Source: Salipiger aestuarii (GTDB lineage Bacteria; Pseudomonadota; Alphaproteobacteria; Rhodobacterales; Rhodobacteraceae). From it: DNA of 64,000 nucleotides. The stretch is taken from contig NZ_QLMG01000001.1 of the NCBI RefSeq assembly GCF_003259905.1, positions 1-64,000 on the forward strand, given 5' to 3'. Position numbers and translations under genes: made by a program. Shown one piece after another: positions 16,865-25,422 of this stretch; the stretch's first letter is position 1, and each line of letters opens with the position of its first letter. The notes beneath the pieces are model-generated. The model saw only the letters and a list, made by a program, of their open reading frames with translations. It searched no databases and had not been told where the DNA came from.

Positions 16865-18829
16865 TTATGCGGCGGCAACCGCCTTCGAATCGACCAGAGC
16901 GACAATATCCGACATGATCGTGTTCAGCACAAAATCCTTTGGTGTGTAGACCTTGGCCACGCCCATCGCGATCAGCCGTTTCGCATCCTCATCGGGAATG
17001 ATTCCGCCGACGACCACCGGCACATGGTCGAGACCCTCAGTGCGCATGCGCTCCATCATATCTTCGACCAGCGGAATATGGCTGCCCGACAGGATCGACA
17101 GCCCCACAACATGCGCGCCGTTGCGGGCCGCCTCGACGATCTGCTCCGGCGTAAGGCGGATGCCTTCGTAGTCGATCTCCATCCCGCAGTCGCGGGCGCG
17201 AAAGGCGATCTGCTCGGCGCCATTGGAATGCCCGTCCAGCCCCGGCTTGCCAACCAGAAAGCGCAGCCGCTTGCCCAGACGGTCGCTGACCGCATCCACA
17301 GCCTGGCGGATGTGATCCAGGCCTTCGGTCTTGTTCGACACCGCGCGCGAAACCCCCGTCGGGCCACGATATTCTCCATGCACAGCGCGCATTTGCTGCG
17401 CCCATTCGCCGGTGGTGACGCCCGCCCTGGCCGCGCGGATCGACGCGGGCATGACGTTGCGCCCCTCGGCTGCGGCGGCGCGCAGATCGTCCAGCGCGGC
17501 CTGCACCCGCGTCTCGTCGCGGTCGGCGCGCCAGGCGTTCAGGCGGTCGATCTGGTCCTGCTCGACCGCCGGATCGACAACCATGATGCCACCGTCCTCG
17601 CCCATCAGCGGCGAGGGTTCGCCTTCGGTCCATTTATTGACTCCGACCACGATGGTTTCGTTGTTTTCGATCCGGTTCAGCCGCTCGGCATTTGAATCGA
17701 CCAGCCGCGATTTCATGTAGTCGATCGCGCCAATCGCACCGCCCATGGAATCGATGTTGGCCAATTCCGCCCGCGCCTCGGCCTTGAGCGATTCGACCTT
17801 GACATCCACCGCCGGGTTGCCATCGAAAAGATCGCCATATTCCAGCAGGTCCGTTTCATAAGCCAGGATTTGCTGCATCCGCATCGACCATTGCTGGTCC
17901 CAGGGGCGCGGCAGGCCAAGCGCCTCGTTCCAGGCGGGCAACTGCACCGCGCGCGCGCGGGCGCGTTTCGAAAGCGTCACCGCCAGCATTTCGATCAGGA
18001 TGCGATAAACATTGTTTTCGGGCTGCTGTTCGGTCAGCCCGAGGCTGTTGACCTGAACCCCATAACGAAAGCGGCGGAATTTCGGATTTTCGACGCCATA
18101 GCGCGTTTCCAGGATCTCGTCCCAGAGATCGACGAAAGCGCGCATCTTGCACATCTCGGTGACAAAACGGATGCCTGCGTTGACGAAAAAGCTGATCCGC
18201 CCGCAAAGCGCCGGGAAATCCTCGGGCGCGACGCGGGGTTTCAACTCGTCCAGCACCGCGATTCCGGTGGCCAGCGCAAAGGCCAGTTCCTGCTGGGGCG
18301 TCGCGCCCGCCTCTTGCAGGTGATAGGAACACACATTCATCGGGTTCCATTTCGGCACGTTGGTATAGCAGTATTCGGCGACATCGCCGATCATCTTCAG
18401 CGACGGTTCGGGCGGGCAGATATAGGTGCCGCGCGACAGGTATTCCTTGATCAGGTCGTTTTGCACCGTGCCTTGCAATTTGGTGATATCGGCGCCCTGC
18501 TCTTCGGCCACGGCGATATAAAGCGACAGCAGCCAGGGCGCCGTCGCGTTGATCGTCATGGATGTGTTCATCTGCTCAAGCGGAATATCGTCGAACAGCG
18601 CGCGCATGTCGCCAAGGTGGCAGACGGGCACGCCGACCTTGCCGACCTCGCCCTTGGACAAGATGTGGTCGCTGTCATAGCCGGTTTGGGTCGGCAGATC
18701 GAACGCGACCGACAGGCCGGTCTGCCCGCGCGCCAGGTTGCTGCGATACAGCGCGTTCGACGCGCTTGCGGTCGAGTGTCCGGCATAGGTGCGGATCAGC
18801 CAGGGGCGGTCACGGGTCGGGTCGGTCAT
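16865..18829 (-). CDS. ecm: Ethylmalonyl-CoA mutase (B12-dependent)
   Basis: 654 residues. The N-terminal two-thirds is the substrate barrel of the acyl-CoA mutase family (SVAFDLPTQTGYDSDH, MNTSMTINATAPWLLSLY), and the C-terminal cobalamin domain carries GLDGHSNG at about residue 526-533 (DxHxxG). The combination of both domains, this length and the divergent ccr gene identify the ethylmalonyl-CoA enzyme rather than methylmalonyl-CoA mutase. It converts ethylmalonyl-CoA to methylsuccinyl-CoA in acetate assimilation. ATG 18829 is chosen (GGGAGCCCGATGCC in front); an upstream in-frame ATG would add 29 non-conserved residues. Confidence 0.92.
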   Translation of the reverse strand: MTDPTRDRPWLIRTYAGHSTASASNALYRSNLARGQTGLSVAFDLPTQTGYDSDHILSKGEVGKVGVPVCHLGDMRALFDDIPLEQMNTSMTINATAPWLLSLYIAVAEEQGADITKLQGTVQNDLIKEYLSRGTYICPPEPSLKMIGDVAEYCYTNVPKWNPMNVCSYHLQEAGATPQQELAFALATGIAVLDELKPRVAPEDFPALCGRISFFVNAGIRFVTEMCKMRAFVDLWDEILETRYGVENPKFRRFRYGVQVNSLGLTEQQPENNVYRILIEMLAVTLSKRARARAVQLPAWNEALGLPRPWDQQWSMRMQQILAYETDLLEYGDLFDGNPAVDVKVESLKAEARAELANIDSMGGAIGAIDYMKSRLVDSNAERLNRIENNETIVVGVNKWTEGEPSPLMGEDGGIMVVDPAVEQDQIDRLNAWRADRDETRVQAALDDLRAAAAEGRNVMPASIRAARAGVTTGEWAQQMRAVHGEYRGPTGVSRAVSNKTEGLDHIRQAVDAVSDRLGKRLRFLVGKPGLDGHSNGAEQIAFRARDCGMEIDYEGIRLTPEQIVEAARNGAHVVGLSILSGSHIPLVEDMMERMRTEGLDHVPVVVGGIIPDEDAKRLIAMGVAKVYTPKDFVLNTIMSDIVALVDSKAVAAA

Positions 18830-19252
18830 GGCATCGGGCTCCCTCACAGGGCAGGATTTCAATAGGCAATCATATTGCGCCGTGTGTGTGGTATTCGAAA
18901 GATTATGTCTCGTCAATTCGCCGCAGTGCGGCGACGTGGCGACCGCCGAGGCGTTTCGCGGCGCTTGGGGCCATATTACGCCTTTGACATGCGGTTGCGT
19001 GGCGGGATTCGGAGCGAAACGTGTATTTTGATCCGGATACCGTATGAAATAGCCCGCTGACGCGCTGCCTGGCGAGCAGAGTCTTGGCGTCTGAGCATTT
19101 GCAGGGTCATAAAATTACAAAAATACATGTGGTTTATGTTGCAATGTTGCGCGACCATCGGTATTCCGCTGTGGGCGGCGCTGCGATTCTGCACTGCAGC
19201 GTTGCTCACGGGATATTGGATCCGCATGGATCGCTAGAGATAGGAGGCCCCG
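18830..19252. promoter_or_regulatory. Divergent ecm/ccr control region
   Basis: 423 bp separate the two divergent ethylmalonyl-CoA pathway genes. An AT-rich segment at about 19105-19142 and two TTGC half-sites at 19139 and 19146 are visible. Short-chain acyl-CoA-responsive regulators (ScfR type) recognise TTTGCAAA-like sites; a full copy is not present, so no operator is claimed. Confidence 0.35.
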
Positions 19253-20539
19253 ATGGCTCTGGATACGCAAACCGGGATCGCGCCCTATGAGGCGCCACAG
19301 AAAGACCTCTACGAGATCGGCGAGATGCCGCCGCTCGGCTATGTGCCGAAACAGATGCACGCGTGGGTGATCCGTCGCGAGCGCCACGGCGAGCCGGATA
19401 AATCTTTCAAGAAAGAGGTCGTCGATACCTGGCAGGTGGACAGCCACGAGGTGCTGGTTCTGGTGATGGCCGCGGGCGTCAATTACAACGGTGTGTGGGC
19501 TGGGCTGGGGGTTCCGATCTCGCCCTTCGACGTGCATGGCGCCGATTTTCACATCGCCGGGTCGGATGCGTCGGGCATCGTCTGGGCCGTGGGTGACAAG
19601 GTCACCAGCTGGAAGGTCGGGGACGAGGTTGTCATCCATTGCAACCAGGACAACGGCGACGACGAGGAATGCAACGGCGGCGATCCGATGTTCTCGCCCA
19701 CGCAGCGGATCTGGGGCTATGAAACCGGCGACGGCTCGTTCAGCCAGTTCACCCGCGTGCAGGCCCAGCAGCTGATGCCGCGCCCCAAGCACCTGACCTG
19801 GGAGGAATCGGCCTGCTACACGTTGACGCTGGCCACCGCCTACCGGATGCTGTTCGGCCACCACCCGCATGAATTGAAGCCGGGCCAGAACGTGCTGGTC
19901 TGGGGGGCGTCGGGGGGGCTTGGGTCCTATGCGATCCAGCTGATCAACACCGCCGGGGCGAATGCCATCGGGGTGATTTCCAACGAGGACAAGCGCGATT
20001 TCGTGCTGGGACTTGGAGCGAAAGGCGTCATCAACCGCAAGGATTTCAAGTGCTGGGGCCAGCTGCCGACGGTGAACACGCCCGAATACAACGAGTGGCT
20101 GAAAGAGGCGCGCAAGTTCGGCAAGGCGATCTGGGACATTACCGGCAAGGGCGTCAGCGTTGACATGGTGTTCGAACATCCGGGCGAGGCGACGTTCCCG
20201 GTGTCGTGTCTGGTGTGCAAAAAGGGCGGAATGGTGGTGATTTGCGCCGGCACCACCGGGTTCAACTGCACCTTTGACGTGCGCTACATGTGGATGCATC
20301 AGAAGCGCCTTCAGGGGTCGCATTTTGCCCATCTCAAGCAGGCGGCCAGCGCCAACCGGCTGATGGTCGAGCGGCGGCTCGATCCGTGTATGTCGGAGGT
20401 TTTCGAGTGGGATCAGATTCCCGACGCTCACATGAAGATGCTGCGCAACCAGCACAAGCCGGGCAACATGGCAGTGCTGGTGCAGGCGCCCAAAACGGGG
20501 CTGCGCACCTTTGAAGAAGCGTTGGCAGCTCGTAGTTAA
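19253..20539 (+). CDS. ccr: Crotonyl-CoA carboxylase/reductase
   Basis: 428 residues, a medium-chain dehydrogenase/reductase with the long N-terminus of the Ccr family (KDLYEIGEMPPLGYVPKQMHAW) and the nucleotide-binding loop WGASGGLGSYAIQL at about 216-229. It reductively carboxylates crotonyl-CoA to ethylmalonyl-CoA with NADPH and CO2, the key step of the ethylmalonyl-CoA pathway that replaces the glyoxylate shunt. AGGAGGCCCCG precedes the ATG. Divergent from ecm. Confidence 0.95.
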   Translation: MALDTQTGIAPYEAPQKDLYEIGEMPPLGYVPKQMHAWVIRRERHGEPDKSFKKEVVDTWQVDSHEVLVLVMAAGVNYNGVWAGLGVPISPFDVHGADFHIAGSDASGIVWAVGDKVTSWKVGDEVVIHCNQDNGDDEECNGGDPMFSPTQRIWGYETGDGSFSQFTRVQAQQLMPRPKHLTWEESACYTLTLATAYRMLFGHHPHELKPGQNVLVWGASGGLGSYAIQLINTAGANAIGVISNEDKRDFVLGLGAKGVINRKDFKCWGQLPTVNTPEYNEWLKEARKFGKAIWDITGKGVSVDMVFEHPGEATFPVSCLVCKKGGMVVICAGTTGFNCTFDVRYMWMHQKRLQGSHFAHLKQAASANRLMVERRLDPCMSEVFEWDQIPDAHMKMLRNQHKPGNMAVLVQAPKTGLRTFEEALAARS

Positions 20540-20568
20540 CCCTGCGTTCAGGAATCGAATGCTATGTA

Positions 20569-20662
20569 TGTTCGTGGATCGTTCTAACGGTTCGCGGACA
20601 TCTTGCGTTCTGAGGCTGTGGATATGCTGACCAACAGGTTGGAAAATGGACCCTCACCATTT
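20569..20662 (+). other. Row of hairpins between ccr and the luxR block
   Basis: TGTTCGTGGATCG (20569-20581) can pair along all 13 positions, counting G-U pairs, with CGGTTCGCGGACA (20588-20600). CCAA (20631-20634) faces TTGG (20639-20642), and AAATGG (20644-20649) faces CCATTT (20657-20662). Pairing that depends on G-U pairs suggests the structure works as RNA: a 3' end for ccr, a leader, or a small RNA. Confidence 0.4.
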
Positions 20663-20708
20663 CTGGGGAGTTGGAATCCGTGAATTTCTTTCCGAAGTGA
20701 CGCATGCT

Positions 20709-20737
20709 ATAGTTGTTCTTAACGCTTTGTTAACTAT
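20709..20737 (+). promoter_or_regulatory. Inverted repeat in the promoter region of the luxR block
   Basis: ATAGTT (20709-20714) and AACTAT (20732-20737) form an inverted repeat around an AT-rich stretch with TTAA at both sides, 18 bp before the ATG of the small ORF. It could be an operator or part of the promoter. Confidence 0.3.
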
Positions 20738-20754
20738 CCACGGGAAGGCTAGCC

Positions 20755-20952
20755 ATGACACATGACTGGATCATCGACGTCCTGACGGACCTGAAAACCT
20801 TTGCACGCGCCAACGCCATGACCGCGTTGGCCGAGCAGCTCGACGAAGCACAGCTGGTGGCTCAGGTTGAAATTGCGTCGGGCCTCGAAGGGGGCGCCTT
20901 TGGGCTTTGCAGCGAACTTTCCCGGCACGGACGGGCTACTGGAACAGCTTGA
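20755..20952 (+). CDS. Small conserved-looking ORF preceding luxR
   Basis: 65 residues starting MTHDWIIDVLTDLKTFARAN. The first ~42 residues look like a helical protein with an even composition; the tail is Gly/Arg-rich. I recall similar small proteins next to luxR genes in Rhodobacterales but know no function. GGGAAGGCTAGCC precedes the ATG. Its last 53 bp overlap the start of luxR in another frame, so translation of the two may be coupled. A less likely alternative is that it is the N-terminus of luxR separated by a frameshift. Confidence 0.6.
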   Translation: MTHDWIIDVLTDLKTFARANAMTALAEQLDEAQLVAQVEIASGLEGGAFGLCSELSRHGRATGTA

Positions 20953-21628
20953 AAACTCCTCGAAGCCCGAGGATTTTCAGGAAGTAAGCGTTGCCCTCAG
21001 GGATCACTACGCGATTGCCCATCTGGTCTATCACTGGGTCAGCGCAGACGGCGAACAGTTCGGATGCGGCACTTATGATCCGGTTTGGGTGCAGCGATAT
21101 GTCGAAAAAGGCTATCTGCGGATAGATCCGGTCATCCAGGGCTGCTATCAGCGGTTCCACCCGGTGGATTGGAAGCGCCTCGACTGGTCGTCCAAGGCGG
21201 CGAGAGCGTTCCAGAAGGATGCCATCGGGCATGGCGTCGGCAACCAGGGGTATTCGATCCCGATTCGCGGTCCGAACGGGCAGTTCGCCCTGTTCAGCCT
21301 GAGCCACAATTGCAACGATGAAACCTGGCAGCTTTTCACCGAGAGCAACCGGCGAGAGCTTATCCTGATTTCTCATGCCTTTAATCAGAAGGCGCTGGAG
21401 CTTGAACCGGGGCGCAAGCCCGAACCGGCACAACCGCTCAGCCCGCGAGAGGTCGAGGCGATGACCTTGCTTGCGGTGGGCTACAGCCGGGCACAGGTGG
21501 CCGAGACGCTCAGCATCTCCGAACACACGTTGCGGGTTTATATCGAAAGCGCCCGTTTCAAGCTGGGCGCGATGAACACGACGCATGCCGTTGCGCGCGC
21601 GCTGTCGCGCGGCCTGATCGTGGTATAA
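20900..21628 (+). CDS. luxR: LuxR-family quorum-sensing regulator (TTG start)
   Basis: 242 residues from TTG 20900. The N-terminal autoinducer domain (VYHWVSADGEQFGCGTYDPVWVQRYVEKGY, DPVIQGC, DWSSKAARAF) is followed by a C-terminal LuxR helix-turn-helix (LSPREVEAMTLLAVGYSRAQ through RFKLGAMNTTHAVARAL, about 180-235). There is no in-frame ATG before the ligand domain; the TTG follows GAAGGGGG (20888-20894) at 5-nt spacing, so I chose it over TTG 20867. It should bind the acyl-homoserine lactone made by the adjacent luxI. Confidence 0.88.
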   Translation: MGFAANFPGTDGLLEQLENSSKPEDFQEVSVALRDHYAIAHLVYHWVSADGEQFGCGTYDPVWVQRYVEKGYLRIDPVIQGCYQRFHPVDWKRLDWSSKAARAFQKDAIGHGVGNQGYSIPIRGPNGQFALFSLSHNCNDETWQLFTESNRRELILISHAFNQKALELEPGRKPEPAQPLSPREVEAMTLLAVGYSRAQVAETLSISEHTLRVYIESARFKLGAMNTTHAVARALSRGLIVV

Positions 21629-21711
21629 CGCGGTCCCTTGCGACGTCCCCCGGATTTGATGGTTTTGTCCCGCGACGCCGGGTCTGCGGATTGTTCAGAC
21701 TTTGTTAATCG

Positions 21712-21728
21712 AACCGTACGGTGCGGTT
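21712..21728 (+). promoter_or_regulatory. Lux-box-like dyad upstream of luxI
   Basis: AACCG (21712-21716) and CGGTT (21724-21728) are separated by 7 bp and include the palindrome ACCGTACGGT. It lies 92 bp before the luxI ATG, a plausible place for LuxR binding. It is not a canonical 20-bp lux box. Confidence 0.4.
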
Positions 21729-21820
21729 GTTTCCGCTTAAACCAGCCGCGCGGTCCGCTTACCTTCGATTAACCGCGTTTTCGCAATGTGTCTTTCATCG
21801 GACGACACGGGAGACACGCA

Positions 21821-22456
21821 ATGATCCGCTACATTTACGCCGACCAGCTTCAGAATTTTCCGCTTCTGCGCGACACCATGTTCCGCGACCGCGCGGACCA
21901 GTTCAGAACGCGCCTCGGATGGGAGGTCAGCGTCGACGCTGACGGGTTCGAGCGCGACGAATATGACGATATGAACCCACTTTATGTGATCTGGGAAAAA
22001 GCCGACGGCACGCATGGCGGTTCGATGCGCCTGCTCCCCACCGTGGGGCGCTGCATGGTGAATGAACACTTTCTGTCCCTGACCGGAGGGGTGCGCATCG
22101 AAAGCCCGATCATTTGGGAATGCACCCGGTTTTGCCTTGCGCGAAACACCGACCCGGGCGCCGCTGCCGCGCTGATGCTGGCCGGGGGCGAGGTCATGAA
22201 AGGCTTTGGTGTCGAGCATTACGTCGGCGTGTTCGACGCGCGCATGGTGCGGATCTACAAGCGGATCGGGGCATCGCCCGAGGTGCTTGGCAGTCAGGGC
22301 GACGGGCGTGAGCGCATCTCGGTCGGGCTGTGGGAGTTCAGCGCCCAGGCTCAGGCACGGGTGGCGGCAAGCGCGGGAATTACGCCGGAACAGTCGCGTG
22401 GCTGGTTCGAGACCGCCTTCGGAACCGATGCGCCGCGCATGACTGTCGCGGCGTAG
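21821..22456 (+). CDS. luxI: Acyl-homoserine-lactone synthase (LuxI family)
   Basis: 211 residues. LuxI landmarks: LRDTMFRDRADQFRTRLGWEV with the conserved Trp, the acidic EYDDMNPLYVI, GSMRLLPT, and the Glu/Arg pair in IIWECTRFCL. It joins an acyl chain from acyl-ACP or acyl-CoA to S-adenosylmethionine to make the signal. ATG 21821 follows CGGGAGACACGCA. The gene lies 192 bp after luxR, in the same direction. Confidence 0.92.
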   Translation: MIRYIYADQLQNFPLLRDTMFRDRADQFRTRLGWEVSVDADGFERDEYDDMNPLYVIWEKADGTHGGSMRLLPTVGRCMVNEHFLSLTGGVRIESPIIWECTRFCLARNTDPGAAAALMLAGGEVMKGFGVEHYVGVFDARMVRIYKRIGASPEVLGSQGDGRERISVGLWEFSAQAQARVAASAGITPEQSRGWFETAFGTDAPRMTVAA

Positions 22457-22495
22457 CGGCCGCCCCCGCCGGGAAATTCCCCGACGAAAGACCCT

Positions 22496-22521
22496 GCGGG
22501 CGCCTCGTCTCTGGCGCCCGC
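22496..22521 (+). terminator. 9-bp perfect hairpin after luxI
   Basis: GCGGGCGCC (22496-22504) pairs with GGCGCCCGC (22513-22521), loop of 8 nt, 40 bp after the luxI stop. No T run follows, so it is a weak or Rho-assisted terminator at best. Confidence 0.35.
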
Positions 22522-22547
22522 CAGCGGGGCCGGGTAGGATGCGCCGC

Positions 22548-24074
22548 ATGGATTTGCCCGCACTGACATTCTCTGACGATCAGGCCGAGGCGTGGGACCG
22601 CGTGGCACAGATGCTGCACGGCGCTGGCGTCGATCTTGAGGAAGGTGTCTGCCTGCCCGCCAAGGATGGCCTGCCCCGCGTCATGGCGTTGAAGGGCAAG
22701 GCCGGGTCGGGCAAGACGCTGCTGCTGTCAGAGCTTTGCAAGGCGCTGCAAGCGAGTGGCGCCGAGATCGTCTCGGGCGATTATGAAAGCCGCAAGCTGT
22801 TGGAAAAGCGCAGCTTTGCGGTTCTGGCCCCGACCAACAAGGCGGCAAGCGTGCTGCGGATGCGCGGTGTGCCTGCCACCACGATCCACCGCATCATCTA
22901 TAGCCCGGTATATGACCCAGAGTATGAGCGCATCGCAGAATGGCTGATGGGCGAAGGGGAAAGGCCCGAAATCGAGGATATTGGCGAAGAGGCGCTGGAC
23001 CGCGCTTTCGCCGGCTTTCAGACCCACAAATCGGTTCCGGCGGCGCTTGCGGCAGCCGGGTTGCGGGGCAGCGATTTCATCACCGGCTGGAAGCGGCGCG
23101 AAGATCCGCTGGACATCGGTTTTGTGGACGAGTCCTCGATGCTGGACGACCGGCAGTTCGAGGATCTGCGCGAGATTTTCCCCAACCTCGTTCTGTTCGG
23201 CGATCCGGCGCAGTTGGCGCCGGTGAACCAGTCGGGCAAGATGGTGTTCGACGGCATCGCCGAAGAAGACACGATCGAACTGCATCGCATTCACCGCCAG
23301 CAGGCTGAAAGCCCGATTCTGGATCTGGCCCATGCGCTTGCGGACCCGAGCCTGGAATTTCACGATTTCGAACGCATGGTCGAACAGAAGGCCGCGCAGG
23401 ACGACCGTGTGGTCTGGGCCAGCCGTGTCGAAGTGGATCTGATGGCGCGCTCGCCGGTGCTGGTCTGGCGCAATGCCACGCGCATCCGGCTGATTCACGC
23501 CTTTCGCAACGTGTTCGACGCGCCCGAGACGGAACTGCTGCCCGGAGAGCCGCTGATCTGTGACGGGCTTGAACTGCCCTTGAAGCATCGCAAGAAACGG
23601 CTTGATCTTGAGGCGCGCGGCCTGATCAAGGGCGCGCAGGTGATCTATCTGGGGCCGGGCAAGCGCCCGGGGTTTTCGCGCCTGCACGTCATGGGCGCAG
23701 CCGATCCGCAAGTTTCGGCGGCGTCAATCGTCAAGATCGAAAAGCCCGACGAGGCAGAGCCCTTTATTCCCTATGCGGCACGGATGGGTGCGACCTTTCT
23801 GCATGGGGCTGCGGTGACGATTCACAAGGCGCAGGGGTCGCAATGGGATCAGGTTCAGGTTTTTGCGCCGGATCTGTACGCTGCGGCGCGCATGGGCCGG
23901 GTCGAGGCAGGACAACCCTTGTGGAAGCGGCTGGCCTATGTGGCCATCACACGAGCGTCCGAGCGGCTGTACTGGGTGGTGCGGCCCCGGCTGTCGCGCC
24001 CGACGGGTGCGTTGCGCGTCGATGACCTGAAGGTCCCGGCGGTGCCGTTGGCGCTGGAACAGGAAGAAATTTAG
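22548..24074 (+). CDS. RecD-like superfamily 1 DNA helicase
   Basis: 508 residues. Walker A LKGKAGSGKT (about 48-57), motif II VDESSMLDD (~193), DPAQLAPVN (motif III) and the C-terminal VTIHKAQGSQWDQVQVF and YVAITRASERLYWV (motifs V-VI) place it in the ATP-dependent RecD/Pif1-like helicases (UvrD_C_2 type). There is no RecB or RecC nearby, so it is a stand-alone RecD2-like or phage-type helicase. ATG 22548 fits TAGGA at 22535-22539 better than ATG 22539. Confidence 0.82.
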   Translation: MDLPALTFSDDQAEAWDRVAQMLHGAGVDLEEGVCLPAKDGLPRVMALKGKAGSGKTLLLSELCKALQASGAEIVSGDYESRKLLEKRSFAVLAPTNKAASVLRMRGVPATTIHRIIYSPVYDPEYERIAEWLMGEGERPEIEDIGEEALDRAFAGFQTHKSVPAALAAAGLRGSDFITGWKRREDPLDIGFVDESSMLDDRQFEDLREIFPNLVLFGDPAQLAPVNQSGKMVFDGIAEEDTIELHRIHRQQAESPILDLAHALADPSLEFHDFERMVEQKAAQDDRVVWASRVEVDLMARSPVLVWRNATRIRLIHAFRNVFDAPETELLPGEPLICDGLELPLKHRKKRLDLEARGLIKGAQVIYLGPGKRPGFSRLHVMGAADPQVSAASIVKIEKPDEAEPFIPYAARMGATFLHGAAVTIHKAQGSQWDQVQVFAPDLYAAARMGRVEAGQPLWKRLAYVAITRASERLYWVVRPRLSRPTGALRVDDLKVPAVPLALEQEEI

Positions 24075-24079
24075 GATAC

Positions 24080-24496
24080 ATGACCGATATGACCGATCCG
24101 CCAAGCGCGTTTGCGCAGATGCTGGGATATGACCTTGTCGACTGGCGCGAAGGATTTGCGCGCTACGAAATGGCGATTTCGGGCAAGCTGGGCAATCGGG
24201 AGGGGATTGTGCATGGCGGTGTGCATGCAACGTTGCTGGATTCCGCCATGGGGATTTCCGGATGCTGGACGGGGGAGGCCGACGCGCGGGCAGTGGCGCT
24301 GACGCTGTCGCTGAACGTGCAATATATCGGCAAGCCCCGCGGCGCCCGGCTGATCTGCGATGCACGGATGACCGGGGGCGGGCGCAGCATCTTTTATGCC
24401 GAAGCCACGCTGTCGGACGACCTGGGGACGCTTGTGGCCAAGGGGTCCGGCGTGTTCAAGCGGCGCCGGACCCCGGACGCGACAGACGGTCAGTAA
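24080..24496 (+). CDS. PaaI-family hotdog thioesterase
   Basis: 138 residues with a single hotdog domain; the REGIVHGGVHATLLDSAMG segment carries the PaaI-type catalytic and substrate-cleft residues. It would hydrolyse an acyl- or aryl-CoA ester; the substrate is not readable. It starts 5 bp after the helicase gene and overlaps the convergent dehydrogenase gene by 7 bp at its 3' end. Confidence 0.8.
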   Translation: MTDMTDPPSAFAQMLGYDLVDWREGFARYEMAISGKLGNREGIVHGGVHATLLDSAMGISGCWTGEADARAVALTLSLNVQYIGKPRGARLICDARMTGGGRSIFYAEATLSDDLGTLVAKGSGVFKRRRTPDATDGQ

Positions 24497-25422
24497 CCCG
24501 CGTCGCGGTCGACCAGATGCAGCATCGGTGCGCCCGCTTCGGCGCGGCGGATGTTCTCCGCAATGACGCGCGCGGCGCTGGGGGCGCGGGTTTCCGACGC
24601 GATATGGGGCGTGACCGTCACTTTGGGATGTGCCCAGAACGGATGATCGCGGGGCAGCGGTTCGGTGCGGAATACATCCAGTGTGGCGTGGGACAGCGCG
24701 CCCTTGTCCAGCGCGGCGATCAGCGCGGCATCGTCTATCAGCGGGCCTCGGCCAGGATTGATCAGGACGGCCCCGAGGGGCAGGCGGGCCAGCCGGTCTG
24801 CGCCCATCAGATCGGTTGTGGCGGGGGTGTCGGGCAACAGCAGCACCAGGATGTCAGCGCGCGCAAGCGCGGCATCCAGCGCGGCTTCGCCGTGCAGGCA
24901 GGTGATGCCGGGGGCCTGCTTGGGGCTGCGTGACCAACCGGTCACCGGAAATCCCAGTGCGGCCAGCGCCTGTGCGCAGGCCAGCCCCAGTGTCCCCAGC
25001 CCAAGGATCGTGACAGGGCGGTCGCCAGACAGCGGCGGCGGCTCTGGCCGCCAGCTGTGCGGGGGGTTCACGATATGCCTGTCCATTCCCAGATGATGGC
25101 GCAGCACATGTCCGGTGACGTATTCGACCATGCCCTGGGTCAGGCCCTCCGTGTCCACCATGCGGGCCAGCGGCACCTTCAGCGTTTCGTTCCGTGTCAC
25201 CTGCTCGACCCCGGCCCACAGGTTCAGAACGGCCTTGAGCCGGGTGTAGGGGGTGAAATCCTGCACATCCGAATTGGGGGCGTAGACGATGTAATCGACC
25301 TCGGCCTTGGGCAGGTCGCGGGCAAGCCTGTAGTCCATGCCGGTGGCATCCAGCGCGGCGCGCAGCACAGGTTCATATTCCGGCCAGCGTTCGTCGGTGG
25401 CGGCAAAAAGAATATTCGGCAT
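24490..25422 (-). CDS. ghrA: 2-hydroxyacid dehydrogenase, glyoxylate/hydroxypyruvate reductase A type
   Basis: 310 residues. NAD(P)-binding loop ILGLGTLGLACAQAL, catalytic Arg in LINPGRGPLIDD, Glu in VFRTEPLP and His in VTPHIASE follow the D-2-hydroxyacid dehydrogenase pattern; the N-terminus and lack of a long dimerisation loop resemble GhrA (YcdW). It would reduce glyoxylate or hydroxypyruvate. Its ATG shares one base with the rodA stop (TGATG), so it is the last gene of the rod-shape operon. Confidence 0.85.
   Translation of the reverse strand: MPNILFAATDERWPEYEPVLRAALDATGMDYRLARDLPKAEVDYIVYAPNSDVQDFTPYTRLKAVLNLWAGVEQVTRNETLKVPLARMVDTEGLTQGMVEYVTGHVLRHHLGMDRHIVNPPHSWRPEPPPLSGDRPVTILGLGTLGLACAQALAALGFPVTGWSRSPKQAPGITCLHGEAALDAALARADILVLLLPDTPATTDLMGADRLARLPLGAVLINPGRGPLIDDAALIAALDKGALSHATLDVFRTEPLPRDHPFWAHPKVTVTPHIASETRAPSAARVIAENIRRAEAGAPMLHLVDRDAGY

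Noticed and set aside
19093-19150. ScfR/CcrR-type operator (TTTGCAAA) before ccr
   Set aside because: Only partial matches (ATTTGCAGG and TTGC half-sites) are present, not a full palindrome.
21803-21810. ACGACACG before luxI, same as the yjbH/rfbC repeat core
   Set aside because: A single 8-mer copy is expected by chance in a window of this size; without a second copy no shared regulator can be claimed.
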